NCBI RefSeq assembly: GCF_024679095.1
Contig: NW_026110518.1
Coordinates: forward strand, 186,001-250,000
Source: Eriocheir sinensis
Taxonomy: Eukaryota; Arthropoda; Malacostraca; Decapoda; Varunidae
Reading direction: 5' to 3'
Length of the DNA: 64,000 bases
The position numbers and the translations under genes are program-made. Of this stretch, positions 38,796-57,164 are shown piece after piece (positions within the stretch are counted from its first letter, which is position 1; the number at the start of each line of letters is the position of its first letter). The notes under the pieces were generated by a model. That model ran no database searches and was not told the DNA's origin. It saw only the letters and a list, made by a program, of their open reading frames with translations.

Positions 38796-41346
38796 TGTAT
38801 TTTGTATATCTATTTTCACACAAATATAGTTTCATATAAATTTACGTTATTTTATTTGTATTTTGTATATTTATATTTATTCAATACATATTCTTTTATT
38901 AGTATTTTCTTTATTTATTTGCATACGAGTTTCCATTATTTTAAGTGTATTTTGTATACCTTTTTTTATACGTATTTACTTCATTTTATGTGTATTTTGT
39001 ACATTTATTTTCATAGAAATCTACGTTATTTTATGTGTATTCGTATATATATTTTGAAAAAAATTTACATGGTTTTATATGTATTTTGCATATCTATTTC
39101 AATACAAATTTACCTTATTGTAGGTGCATTTTGTATATTTATTTTAATACAAATTCAAATATTTTATGTGTGTCTTGGTATATATATTTTTATAAAAAAA
39201 ATGCGTTATTTTATGGGTATTTTGCATCTTAATTTTCATACAAATTTACATTATTTTATTAATATTCTGTGTATTTATTTTGATACGATTTTATATTATT
39301 CTATTTGTGTTTTGTATATATTTTTTTATACATATTTACATTATTTAATGTGTATTTTGTATATATATTTTATAAAAATTTACGTTATTTTAAGTATATT
39401 TGTTATTTTCATTCAAATTTACATTATTTTATGTTTATTTTGTAAATGTATTTCAATACAAATTTACCTAATTTTATGTGTATTTTGTATATTTATTTTT
39501 ATACAAATTAAAATTATTTTTGTATATTTTTTTATATAGTTTTATACAAATTTAGGTGATTTTATGTGTATATTGTATATCTATTTTCATACAAATACTC
39601 ATTCTTTTATTGATATTTTGTTTATTTATTTTAACGCGAATTTACATTATTTAATATGTATTTTATATATATATATTTTTATACGTGTTTACATCATTTG
39701 ATGAGTATTTTGTATATATATTTCTATAGAAATCTACGTTGATTTATGAGTATTCATATATAGATTTTGAAATAAATTTACACTGTTTTATGTGTATTTT
39801 GCATATTTTTTCAATACAAATTCACCTTATTGTATATGCATTTTGTATATTAATTTTAATACAAATTGAATTATGCTATGTGTATTTTTGTATATGTATT
39901 TTTTATAAAAATATGCTTTATTTTATGGGTATTTTGCATTTTTATTTTCATATAAATTTACATTATTTTATTTTTATTCTGTTTATTTTTTTTTAAACAA
40001 TTCTTCATTATTCTTTGTGTATTTTGTATATCTATTTTTATACGTATTTACATAATTTTATGTGTATTTTGTATATATATTTTAATAGAAATCTACGTTA
40101 TTTTATGTGTATTCGTATATATATTTTAAAACAAATTTACATTGTTTTATATGTATTTTTGCATATCTCTTTCAATACAAGTTTACCTTCTTGTATGTGC
40201 ATTTTGTTTATTTATTTCAATACAAATTTAAATATTTTACGTGTATTTTGGTATATATATTTTTTATAAGAAATGCGCTATTTGATGGGAATTTTGCATC
40301 TTTATTTTCATACAAATTTAAATTATTTTATTAATATTCGGTGTATTTATTTTGATACGATTTCACATTATTCTATTTGTTTTTTGTATATATTTTTTTT
40401 ATACATATTTACATTATTTAATATTTATCTTGCATATATATTTCATACAAATTTATTATCTATAATTTATTTTCATAAAAATACAAATTCTTTTCATGAT
40501 ATTTTGTTTATTTATTTTGACACGAATTTACCTAGATATGTATTTTGTATATATATTTTTATACGTATTTACATAATTTCATGAGTATTTCGTATATATA
40601 TTTCTATAGAAATCTACGTTATTTTATGTGTATTCGTATATATATTTTGAAACAAATTTACTTTGTTTTATATGTATTTTTGAATATCTCTTTCAATACA
40701 TATTTACCTTACTGTATATGCATTTTGTATATATATTTCAATACAAATTTTAATATTTTATGTATTTTGGTATATATATTTTATAAAAATGCGCTATTTT
40801 ATGGGAATTTTGCAGCTTTCTTTTCATACAAATTTACATTATTTTATTGATATTCTGTGTATTTATATTGATAGGATTTTACATTATTCTATTTCTTTTT
40901 TGTATATATTTTTTATACACATTTACATTATTTAATGTGTATCTTGCATATATATTTTATACAAATTTACGTTATTTTAAGTGTATTTGTTTATATATTT
41001 TCATTCAAATTTACATTATTTTATGTGTATTTTGTATGTGTATTTCAATACAAATTTACCTAATTTTATGTGTATTTTGTATATTTCTTTTCATACAAAT
41101 TTTAAATATTTTTGTGTATTTTTGTATATAGTTTTATACAAATTTATGTTATTTTATGTACGCATTTACATTATTTAATGTGTGTTTTGTATATATATTT
41201 TTATTCAAATTGAATTTATTTTATGTGCATTTTTGTACATATATTTTTTTTGAAATTTGCGTTATTTTATGAGTATTTGTATATCTTTTCTCATACAAAT
41301 TTACATTATTTCATTGCTATTTTGTTTATTTATTTTGATACGAATG
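38796..41346 (+). repeat. 45-bp AT satellite, T-rich (block 24)
   Basis: 38800-39240 is the inverse of 32680-33170. g/h boundaries at about 40271 and 40789 give a cycle of about 518 bp. The block ends at ttttgatacgaatgaaaata, an inverted copy of the 24432/27417/54555 junction. Confidence 0.88.
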
Positions 41347-41724
41347 AAAATAGATATACAAAATATACATAAAATAATCTAAATTTGTATTGATATATAT
41401 ATAAAAAATACATAAAATAATGTAAATTTGTATCAAAATATTTTAACAGATGCGCATAAAATAACGTAAATTTGTTTTAAAATATACAAAATACACATTA
41501 AATATTGTAAATATGTATAAAAAATATATACAAAACCAAATAGAATAATGTAAAATCGTATCAAAATAAATACACAGAATAATAATAAAACAATGTAAAT
41601 TTGTATGAAAATAAAGACGCAAAATACTCATTAAATAACGCAATTTTTATAAAAATATATATACCAAAATACACATAAAATATTTAAATTTGTATTACAA
41701 TATATATACAAAATGCACATACAG
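41347..41724 (-). repeat. 45-bp AT satellite, A-rich (block 25)
   Basis: Eight subunits, the inverse of 24270-24430 followed by j-i-h-g. It flips at gcacatacagttattttatg. Confidence 0.86.
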
Positions 41725-42355
41725 TTATTTTATGTGTATTCGTATATATATTTTGAAACAAATTTTCATTGTTTTATATGTATTTTGCATGTCTTTTTCA
41801 ATACAGATTTACCTTATTGTATATATTTATAGAAATCTACGTTATTTTATGTGTATTCGTATATATATTTTGAAACAAATTTACATTGTTTTATATATAT
41901 TTTGCATATGTATTTCAATACAAATTTACCTTATTGTATGTGCATTTTGTATATTTATTTTAATACAAATTCAAATATTTTATGTGTATTTTGGTATATA
42001 TAATTTTATAAAAAATGCGTTATTTTATAGGTATTTCGCATCTTAGTTTTCATACAAATGTACATTATTTTATTAATATTCTGTGTATATATTTTTATAC
42101 GATTTTATATTATACTCTTTGTGTTTTGTATATATTTTTTTATACATATTTTCATTATTTAATGTGTATTTTTTATATATATTTTATACAAATTAACGTT
42201 ATTTTAAGTGTATTTGTTTATATAATTTCATTCAAATTTACATTATTTTAAGTGTATTTTGTATTTGTATTTAAATACAAATTTACCTAATTTTATGTGT
42301 ATTTTGAATATTTATTTTCATACAAATTTAAATTATTTTTGTGTGTTTGTGTAGA
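41725..42355 (+). repeat. 45-bp AT satellite, T-rich (block 26)
   Basis: Starts with d-e-f duplicated in tandem (41724 and about 41843; period near 120-130 bp; the second join is tattgtatatatttatagaa), then g-n in order. 41840-42350 is paralogous to 11040-11570. Confidence 0.87.
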
Positions 42356-42419
42356 TACAGATAGAGTACATGTCGATGAAAGTATATATTCAAAATCCAT
42401 ATAAAATTATGTAAAGAAG

Positions 42420-42423
<4 letters not shown>
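42356..42423 (-). repeat. A-rich satellite fragment (block 27, part 1)
   Basis: One and a half subunits between the flip and an (AT)n tract. Paralogue of 11575-11650 but unusually diverged (catgtcgatgaaagtatata). Confidence 0.8.
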
Positions 42424-42990
<567 letters not shown>

Positions 42991-45174
42991 ATTTGTATTA
43001 TTTTATATGTACTTTGTATATATTTTTATACGCATTTACATTATTTAATATTTATTTTGAATATATAATTTTATACAAATTCATAATATTTTATGTGTAT
43101 TTGTATATATATTTTCATATAAATTTACATTATTTTATGTGTATTTTGTACATATATTTCATGACAAATTTACCTTATTTTATGTTTATTTTGTATGTGT
43201 ATTTTGTACATTTATATTTATACAAATACACATTCTTTTATTGGTATTTTGTTTATTTATTTTGATTCGAATTTACTTAGTTTTATGTGTATTTTGTATA
43301 TATATTTTTATAGAAATCTACGTTATTTTATGTATATATATTTTGAAAAAAATTTACATTGTTTTATATGTATTTTTGCATATCTCTTTCAATGGAAGTT
43401 TACCTTATTGTATGTGCATTTTTTATATTTATTTCAATACAAATATAAATATTTCATGTGTATTTTGGTATATATATTTTTATAAGAAATGCGCTATTTG
43501 ATGGGAATTTTGCATCTTTATTTTCATACAAATTTACATTATTTTATTAATATTCGGTGTATTTATTTTGATACGATTTTACATTATTCTATTTGATTTT
43601 TGTATATATTTTTTTCATACATATTTACATTATTTAATGTGTATCTTGCATATATATTTCATACAAATTTATTATCTATTATTTATTTTCAAACAAATAC
43701 ACATTTTTTTCATGATATTTTGTTTATTTATTTTGACACGAATTTACATTACTTAAAATGTATTTTGTATATATATTTTTATACGCATTTACATAATTTC
43801 ATGTGTATTTTGTATATATATTTCTATAGAAATCTACGTTATTTTATGTGTATTCGTATATATATTTTGAAACAAATTTACATTGTTTTATATGTATTTT
43901 TGAATATCTCTTTCAATACAAATTTACCTTACTGTATATGCATTTTGTATATTTATTTCAATACAAATTTAAATATTTTATGTGTATTTTGCTATATATA
44001 TTTTTAGAAAAAATGCTCTATTTTATGGGTTTTGCATCTTTCTTTTCATACAAATTTACATTATTTTGTTGATATTCTTTGTATTTATTTTGATACGATT
44101 TTACATTATTCTATTTCTTTTTTGTATATATTTTTTTATACACATTTACATTATTTAATGTGTATCTTGCATATATATTTTATACAAATTTTCGTTATTG
44201 TATGTGCATTTTGTATATTTATTTTAATACAAATTCAAATATTTTATGTGTGTCTTGGTATATATATATTTTTATAAAAAATGCGTTATTTTATGGGTAT
44301 TTTGCATCTTAATTTTCATACAAATTTACATTATTTTATTAATATTCTGTGTATTTATTTTGATACGATTTTATATTATTCTATTTGTGTTTTGTATATA
44401 TTTTTTATACATATTTACATTATTTAATGTGTATTTTTTATATATATTTTATACAAATTTACGTTATTTTAAGTGTATTTGTTTATATATTTTCATTCAA
44501 ATTTATATTATTTTATGTGTATTTTGTAAATGTATTTCAATACAAATTTACCTAATTTTATGTGTATTTTGTATATTTATTTTCATACAAATTAAAATTA
44601 TCTCTGTGTATTTTTGTATATAGTTTTATACAAGTTTAGGTGATTTTATGTGTATATTCTATATCTATTTTGATACAAATACACATTCTTTTATTGATAT
44701 TTTGTTTATTTATTTTGACGCGAATTTACATTATTTAATGTGTATTTTATATATATATATATTTTTATACGTGTTTACATTATTTGATGTGTATTTTGTA
44801 TATATATTTCTATAGAAATCTACGTTGATTTAAGATTATTCGTATATAGATTTTGAAATAAATTTACACTGTTTTATGTGTATTTTGCATATATTTTCAA
44901 TACAAATTTACCTTATTGTATATGCATTCTGTATATTAATTTTAATACAAATTTAATTATGCTATGTGTATTTTTGTATAGGTATGTATTTTAAAAAAAA
45001 TATGCTTTATTTTATGGGTATTTTGCATTTTTATTTTCATACAAATTTACATTATTTTATATATATTGTTTATTTTTTTAAAACAATTTTACATTATTCT
45101 ATGTGTATTTTGTATATATATTTTTATAGAAATCTACGTTATTTTATGTGTATTCGTATTTTGAAACAAATTTA
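42991..45174 (+). repeat. 45-bp AT satellite, T-rich (block 28)
   Basis: Contains a complete short cycle (g/h at about 43488 and 44010, 522 bp). 44200-44640 is paralogous to 39120-39560. It ends at gaaacaaatttacacaaata, where both orientations share acaaatacaca. Confidence 0.88.
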
Positions 45175-45876
45175 CACAAATACACATATAATAACGTAAA
45201 TTTGTATGAAATATATGTACAAAATACACATTAAATAATGTAAATATGTATAAAAAAAATATATACAAAACACAAATAGAATAATGTAAAATCGTATCAA
45301 AATATATACACAGAATATTAATAAAATAATGCAAATTTTTATGAAAATTAAGATTTTTTATAAAATTATTGATACCAAAATACATATAAAATATTTCAAT
45401 TTGTTTTAAAATAAATATACAAAATGCACATACAATAAGGTAAATTTGTATTGAATTAGGCATGCAAAATACATATAAAATAATGTAAATTTGTTTCAAA
45501 ATATATATACGAATACACATAAAATAACGTATATTTCTATAAAAATACATATACAAAATACACATAAAATTAAGTAAATACGTATAAAAAAATGTATACA
45601 AAATACACATAAAATAATGTAAATTTGAAAGAAAATATATAAACAAATATACATATAATAACGTAAATTTGTATGAAATATATGTAGAAAATACACATTA
45701 AATAATGTAAATATGTATAAAAAAATATATACAAAACACAAATAGAATAATGTAAAATCGTATCAAAATATATACACAGAATATTAATAAAATAATGCAA
45801 ATTTCTATGAAAATTAAGATTTTTTATAAAATTATTGATACCAAAATACACATAAAATATTTCAATTTGTATTAAA
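45175..45876 (-). repeat. 45-bp AT satellite, A-rich (block 29)
   Basis: Two copies, about 469 bp apart (45288-45400 and 45757-45876), of a k-j-i-h-g run with the attaagattttttataaaat deletion variant, so a local tandem duplication is visible. Confidence 0.87.
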
Positions 45877-46117
45877 TATTTTGATACACATATACTTTAT
45901 TTCATGTATTTTGTATATATGTTTCAATTCAAATTTAGCTTATTTTGTTTGTATTTTGTATATATTTTCATACAAATTTAATTACTTTTGTGTAATTTTG
46001 TATATAGTTTTATATAAATTTATGTTATTTTATGTGTATTTTGTATATTTATATTTATACAAATACACATTCTTTTATTGGTATTTTGTATATATATTTT
46101 TATACGTATTTACATCA
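45877..46117 (+). repeat. T-rich island (block 30)
   Basis: Five subunits matching 13530-13760 (ttcaattcaaatttagctta), ending abruptly at acatcattcgcgtcaaaata. Confidence 0.86.
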
Positions 46118-48274
46118 TTCGCGTCAAAATAAATAAACAAAATATCAATAAAAGAATGTGTATTTGTATGAAAATAGATATACAAAATACACATAAAATA
46201 ACCTAAATTTGTATCAAACTATATACAAAAATACACAAAAATATTTTAAATTTGTATGGAAATAAATATACAAAATGTTCATAATTAGGTAAATTTGTAT
46301 TGAAATACATACACAAAATACACATAAAATAAAGTAAATTTGAATGAAAATACATAAACAAATACACTTAAAATAACGTAAATTTGTATAAAAAATATGT
46401 ACAAAACACAAATAGAATAATGTAAAATCGTATCAAAATAAATACACAGAATATTAATAAAATAATGTAAATTTGTATGATAATAAAGAGACAAAATACC
46501 AATAAAATAACGCATTTTTTTATTTATAAAAATATATATACCAAAATACACATAAAAAAATTAAATTTGAGTTAAAATAAATATATAAAAAACATATACA
46601 ATAAGATAAATTTGTATTGAAATAGATATGCAAAATACACATAAAACAATGTAAATTTGTTTCAAAATATATATACGAATACCCATACAAAAACGTAGAT
46701 TTCTATAGAAATATATATACAAAATACATGAAATGATGTAAATACGTATAAAATATATACAAAATACACATTAAATAATGTAAATTCGTGTCAAAATAAA
46801 TAAGGAAAATATCAATAAAAGAATGTGTATTTATATGAAGATACATTTACAAAATACACATAAAATAACGTAAATTTGTATAAAACTATATATATAAATA
46901 CACAAAAATAAATTAAATTTGTATGAAAATAAATATACAAAATATATATAAAATTAGGTAAATTTGTATAGAAATACATTTACAAAATACACATAAAATA
47001 ATGTAAATTTGAATGAAAATATATAAACAAATACACTTAAATTAACGTAAATTTGTATAAAATATATACAAAATACTCATTAAATAATGTTAATATGTAT
47101 AAAAAATATATATACAAAACACAAATAGAATAATGTAAAATCGTATCATAATAAATACACAGAATGTAAATAAAATAATGTAAATTTGTATGAAAATAAA
47201 GATGCAAAATACCCATAAAATAACGCATTTTTTTTATAAATATACAAAATACACATGAAAGGATGTAAATACGTATAAATATATATATATACAAAATACA
47301 CATTAAATAATATAAACTCGCATCAAAATAAATATACAAAATATCAATAAAAGAATATGTATTTGTATGAAAATAAATATACAAAATACACATAAGATAA
47401 CATAAATTTGTATAAAACTATATACAAAAATACACAAAAATAGTTTAAATTTGTAAGAAAATAAATATACAAAATACACATAAAATTAGGTAAATTCGTA
47501 TTGAAATACATATACAAAATACACAAAATAATGTGAATTTGAATGAAAATACATAAACAAATACACTTAAAATAACGTAAATTTGAATAAAAATATATAT
47601 ATACAAAACACAAATAGAATAATGTAAAATCGTTTCAAAATAAATACACAGAATATTAATAAAATAATGTAAATTTGTATGAAAATAAAGAAGCAAAGTA
47701 CACATAAAATAACGCATTTTTTTTATAAAAATATATATACCAAAATAAACATAAAAAAATTAATTTGAATTAAAATAAATATACAAAATACACATACAAT
47801 AAGGTAAATCTGTATTGAAATAGATATGCAAAATACATATAAAACAATGTAAATTTCTTTCAAAATATATATATACACATAAAATATTTGAATTTGTATT
47901 AAAATAAATATACAAAATGCACATACAATAAGGTAAATTTGTATTGAAATAGATATGCAAAATACATATAAAACAATGTAGGTTTTTTTCAAAATATAAA
48001 TACGAATACACATAAAATAGTAGATTTCTATGAAAATAAATATACAAAATACACATAAAATGAAGTAAATACGTATAAAAAAAGGTATACAAAATACACA
48101 TGAAATAATGTAAACTCGTATCAAAATGAATAAACAAAATACGTATAAAATAATGTGTATTGTATAAATATAAATATACAAAATACAAATGAAATAACGT
48201 AAATTTATATAAAACTATATGCAAAAATACACAGAAGTAATTAAATTTGTGTGAAAATAGATATACAAAATACA
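46118..48274 (-). repeat. 45-bp AT satellite, A-rich (block 31)
   Basis: Contains no expanded (AT)n, only a 14-bp core at about 47279-47292. That makes 46960-47340 the unexpanded partner of 35041-35600. Near 47860-47880 a fusion (atatatatacacataaaata) starts a second copy of f-e. It ends at the palindromic junction caaaatacatgtgtattttg. Confidence 0.88.
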
Positions 48275-51200
48275 TGTGTATTTTGTATATTTATTTTCAT
48301 ACAAATTGAAATTATTATTTTTTTTTTTTTATATAATTTCATTCAAATTTTCGTTATCATATGTATATTTTGTATATTTATTTTTTCTAAAAATATACGT
48401 TCTTTTATCTGAATTTTGTTTATTGAATTCGAAACGAATTTACCTTATTTTGTATATCTATTTTCATACAAATTAAAATACTTCTATTTTTGTATATAGT
48501 TTTATATAAATTTACGTTATTTTATGTGTATTTTGTATATCTATATTTATACAGATACACATTCTTTTATTGGTATTTTTTTATTTATTTTAATACGAAT
48601 TGACATTATTTTATGTGTATTTTGTATACATTTTTTATACGTATTTGCTTCATTTTATATGTATTTTGTATATATATTTTTATAGAAATCTACGTTATTT
48701 TATGTGTATTCGTATATATATTTTTAAACAAATTTACATTGTTTTATATGTATTTTGCATATCTATTTCAATACAAATTCACCTTATTGTATGTGTTTTT
48801 TATATATTTATTTTAATACAAATTTAAAAAATATGTGTATTTTGGTATATATATTTTTATAAATAAAAAAATGGGTTATTTTCTGGGTATGTTGCTTCTT
48901 TCTTTTAATACACTTTTACATAATTTTATTAATATTCTGTGTATTTATTTTGATACAATTTTACATTATTCTATTTGTGTTTTGTATATATTTTTTTATA
49001 CAAATTTACGTTATTTTAAGTGTATTTGTTTATGTGTTTTCATTCAAATTTACATTATCTTATGTGTATTTTGTATATGTATTTCAATACAAATTTACCT
49101 AATTTTATGTGTATTTTGTATATTTATTTTCATACAAATTTAAAATATTTTTGTGTATTTTTGAATATAGTTTGATACAAATTTAGGTTATTTAATGTGT
49201 ATTTTGTATATCTATTTTTATACAAATACACATTCTTTTATTGATATTTTGTTTATTTATTTTGACGCGAATTTACAGTATTTAATGTGTATTTTGTATA
49301 TATAAACATATGCTTTATTTTTGGGGTATTTTGCATCTTTATTTTCATACAAATTTACATTATTTTATTAATATTCTGCTCATTCATTTTGATACGAATT
49401 GACATTATTCTATGTGTATTTTGAATATATTTTTCATACAAATTTACGTTATTTTATGTGTATTTGTTTATATATTTTGACACAAATTTACAATATTTTA
49501 TGGCTATTTTGTATATACATTTCAAAAGAAATTTACCTAGTTTTTATGTGTATTTTGTAAATCTATTTTCATACAAACTCAAATTATTTCTATGTATTTT
49601 TGTATATATTTTAATACAAATTTTAGTTATGTTATGTGTATTTTGTAAATTTATTTTCATTCAAATATATATTATTTTATTGGTATTTTGTTGATTTATA
49701 TTGATACGAATTTACATTATTTTATATGTACTTTGTATATATATTTTATACACTTTTACATTATTTAATATTTATTTTGAATATATATTTTATAAAAATT
49801 CTTGGTATTTTATGTGTATTTGTATATATATTTTCATATAAATTTACATTATTTTATGTGTATTTTGTACATATATTTTATTAAAAATCTACCTTATTTT
49901 ATGTTTATTTTGTATGTGTATTTTGTATATTTATATTTATCCAAATACACATTCTTTTATTGGTATTTTGTTTATTTATTTACTTAATTTTATGTGTATT
50001 TTGTATATTTATTTTCATAGAAATCTACGTTTTTTATTTGTATTCGTATATATATTTTGAAACAAATTTACATTGTTTTATATGTATTTTTGCATATCTC
50101 TTTCAATATAAATTTACCTTATTGTATGTGCATTTTGTATATTTATTTCAATACAAATTAAAAAATTTTATGTGTATTTTGGTATATATATTTTTATAAG
50201 AAATGCGCTATTTTATTTGAATTTTGCATCTTTATTTTTATACAAATTTACATTATTTTATTAATATTCGGTGTATTTATTTTGATACGATTTTACTTTA
50301 TTCTATTTGTTTTTTGTATATATATTTTTTATACACATTTACATTATTAATGTGTATCTTGCATATATATTTTATACAAATATATTATCTATTATCTATT
50401 TTCATACAAATACACATTCTTTTCATGATATTTTGTTTATTTATTTTGACACGAATTTACATTATTTGATATGTATTTTGTATATATATTTTTATACGTA
50501 TTTACATATTTCATATGTATTTTGTATATATATTTCTATAGAAATCTACTTTATTTTATGTGTATTCTCTTTCAATACAAATTTACCTTACTGTATATGC
50601 ATTTTGTATATTTATTTCAATACAAATTTAAATATTTTATGTGTATTTTGGTATATATATTTTTATAAAAAATGCGATGATTTCTGGGAATTTTGCATCT
50701 GTATTCTGGTATATATATTTTTATAAGAAATGCTCTATTTTATGGGAATTTTGCATCTTTATTTTCATACAAATTTACATTATTTTATTAATATTCGGTG
50801 TATTTATTTTGATACGAATTTACATTATTCTATTTTTTCTTTGTATATACTTTTTTATGCATATTTACATTATTTAATGTGTATCTTGCATATATATTTT
50901 ATACATATTTATTATCTATTATCTATTTTCATACAAATACACATTCTTTTCATGATATTTTGTTTATTTATTTTGACACGAATTTACATTATTTGATATG
51001 TATTTTGTATATATATTTTTATACGTATTTACATAATTTCATATGTATTTTGTATATATATTTCTATAGAAATGTACTTTATTTTATGTGTATTCGTATA
51101 TATATTTTGAACCAAATTTACATTGTTTGATATGTATTTTTGAATATCTCTTTTAATACAAATTTACCTTACTGTATATGCATTTTGTATATTTATTTCA

Positions 51201-54200
51201 ATACAAATTTAAATACTTTATGTGTATTTTGGTATATATATTTTTATAAAAAATGCGAGAATTTTTGGGAATTTTGCATCTTTATTTTCATACAAATTTA
51301 CAACATTTTATTGATATTCTGTGTATATATTCTGATACGATTTTACATTATTTTATTTGTTTTTTGTATATATTTTTTTTATACACATTTACATTATTTA
51401 ATGTGTATCTTGTATATATATTTTATACAAATTTAACTTATTTTAAGTGTATTTGTTTATATATTTTCATTCAAATTTACATTTATTTTAATTCGAAATT
51501 ACATTATTTTATGTGTATTTTGTATACATTTTTTATTACGTATTTACCTAATTTTATGTGTATTTTGTATACATATTTTTATAGAAATCTACGTTTTTTT
51601 ATTTGTATTCGTATATATATTTTGAAACAAATTTACATTGTTTTATATGTATTTTTGCATATCTCTTTCAATACAAATTTACCTTATTGTATGTGCATTT
51701 TGTATATTTATTTCAATGCAAATTTAAATCTTTTATGTGTATTTTGGTATATATATTTTTATAAGAAATGCGCTATTTTATGGGAATTTTGCATCTTTAT
51801 TTTCATACAAATTTACATTATTTTATTAATATTCGGTGTATTTATTTTGATACGATGTTACATTATTCTATTTGTTTTTTGTATATACTTTTTTATACAT
51901 ATTTACATTATTTAATGTGTATCTTGGATATATATTTTATTCAAATTTATTATCTATTATCTTTTTTCATACAAATACACATTCTTTTCATGATATTCTC
52001 TTGATCTATTTTGATACGATTTAACATTATTCTATGTGTATTTTGTATATTTTTTTTATACATATTTACATTATTTAATGTTCAATTTGTATATATATTT
52101 TAATCAAATTTACATTATTTTATGTGTATTTGTTTATATATTTTCATACAAATTTACATTATTTAATGAGTTTTTTGTATATATATTTTTCTACGTATTC
52201 AAATTATTTTATGTGTATTTTGTATATACATTTTCATAAAAAAATTACGTTATTTTATGGTGTGTATAAGTATATATTTTGATACAAATTTTATACAAAT
52301 TCATGTTATTTAATGTGTATTTATATATATATTTTCATACAAATTTATATTATTTTATGTGTATTTTTTCATACATTTCATTACAAATTTACCTTATTTT
52401 ATGTTTATTTTGTATATCTATTTCATTCAATTTTAAATTATTTTATGTGTATATTTGTATTTGTATTTATGTTATTTTATGTGTATTTTGTAGATATATT
52501 TTCATCCAAAATTACATTATTTTATTGATATTTTCTTAATTTAATTCGATACGAATTTAGATTATTTCATAGGTATTTTGTATACATATTTTTATACTCA
52601 TTTACATTATCTAAAGTGTGTTTTGTATATATATTTTTATGCAAATTTATTTTATGTTCATTTTTGTACATATATTTTTATAGAAATTTGCGTTATTTTA
52701 TGTATATAGTTTTATATAAATTTACGTTATTTTATGTGCATTTTGTATATTTATATTTATACAAATACACATTCTTTTATTGGTATATTGTTTATTTACA
52801 TTTATACGAATTTACATTATTTTATGTGTATTTTGTACACATTTTTTATACGTATTTACTTAATATTATTTGTATTTTGTATATGTATTTTTATAGAAAT
52901 CTACGTTATTTTTTGTGTATTCGTATATATATTTTGAAACAAATATACATTATTTTATATGTATTTTGCATATCTATTTCAATACAAATTTACCTTATTG
53001 TATGTGCATTTTGTATATTTATTTTAATACAAATTCAAATATTTTATGTGTATTTTGGTATCAATAATTTTATAAATGCGTTATTTTAAAGGTATTTTGC
53101 ATCTTAATTTTCATACAAATTTACATTATTTTATTAATATTCTGTGTATATATTTTGGTACGATTTTACATTATTCTATTTCTGTTTTGTATATATTTTT
53201 TTATACATATTTACATTATTTAATGTGTATTTTGAATATAGATTTCATACAAATTTACGTTATTATATGTGTATTTGTTTATATATTTTCTTTCAAATTT
53301 ACATTATTTTATGTGTATTTTGTATATGTATTTCAATACAAATTAACCAAATCTTATGTGTATTTTGTATATTTCTTTTCATACAAATTTAAATTATTTT
53401 TGTGTATTTTTGTAAATAGTTTTATACAAATTTAGGTTATTTTATGTACGCATTTACATTATTTAATGTGTGTTTTGTATAAATATTTTTATCCAAAGTT
53501 ACTTTATTTTACGTTCATTTTTGGACATATATTTTTATGGAAATTAGCGTTATTTTATATGTATTTGTATATGTTTTCTCATACAAATTTACATTATTTT
53601 ATTGATATTTTGTTTATTTAGTTTGATACGAATTTTATGATTATATGTGTATTTTGTACATATTTTTTATACGTATTTACATTACTTAATGTGTGTTTTG
53701 TTTATATATTTTTAAACAAATTTACGTTATTATATGTATTTTTATAAATATTTTGATACAAATTTACATTATTGTATGTATTTTGAATATACATTTCCAT
53801 TCAAATTTACCTTATATTATCTGTATTTTGTATATCTATTTTCATACGAATTTAATTACTTCTGTGTATTTTTGTATATAGTTTTATACAAATTTACGTT
53901 ATTTTATGTGTATTTCGTATATTTATATTTATACAAATACACGTTCTTTTATTGGTATTTTGTTTATTTATTTTTATACGAATTTACATTATTTTATGTG
54001 TATTTGGTATACATTTTCTTATACGTATTTACTTCATTTTATGTGTATTTTGTAAATATATTTTTATACAAATGTACGTTATTTTATGTGTATTCTTATA
54101 TATATTTTGAAACAAATTTACATTGTTTTATATGTATTTTGCATATCTATTTCAATACAGATTTACCTTATTGTATGTGTATTTTGTATATTTAATTTAA

Positions 54201-54556
54201 TACAAATTATTTTTTTGATGTGTATTTTGGTATTTATATTTTTATAAAAAAAATGCGTTATTTAATGGGTATTTTGCATCTTTATTTTCATACAAATTTA
54301 CATTGTTTTATTAATATTCTGTGTATTTATTTTGATACGATTTTTCATTATTCTCTTTGTGTTTTGTATATATTTTTTTTATACATATTTACATTATTTA
54401 ATGTGTATTTTGTATATTTTAAAACAAATTTACGTTATTTTATGCTCATCTGTTAAAATATTTTGATACAAATTTACATTATTTTATGTATTTTGTATAT
54501 ATATTTCAATACAAATTTAGTTTATTATATGTATATTTTGTATATCTATTTTCATT
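48275..54556 (+). repeat. 45-bp AT satellite, T-rich (block 32, longest)
   Basis: 6.3 kb without (AT)n expansion. g/h boundaries at 50201, 50668, 50728, 51251 and 51766 show about 520-bp cycles, with a local 60-bp duplication at 50668/50728. 52420-53090 and 53717-54555 are paralogues of the 2.1-2.8 kb and 23.6-24.4 kb segments. No gene is seen. Confidence 0.9.
50728..51251 (+). repeat. Short HOR cycle, about 523 bp
   Basis: Same 12-subunit order as 3379-3902 (h i j k, short p-like, a b c d e f g), including the cttgcatatata and cattcttttcatgatatt variants. It is more similar to that distant copy than to neighbouring subunits, as expected for HOR amplification. Confidence 0.72.
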
Positions 54557-57164
<2,608 letters not shown>

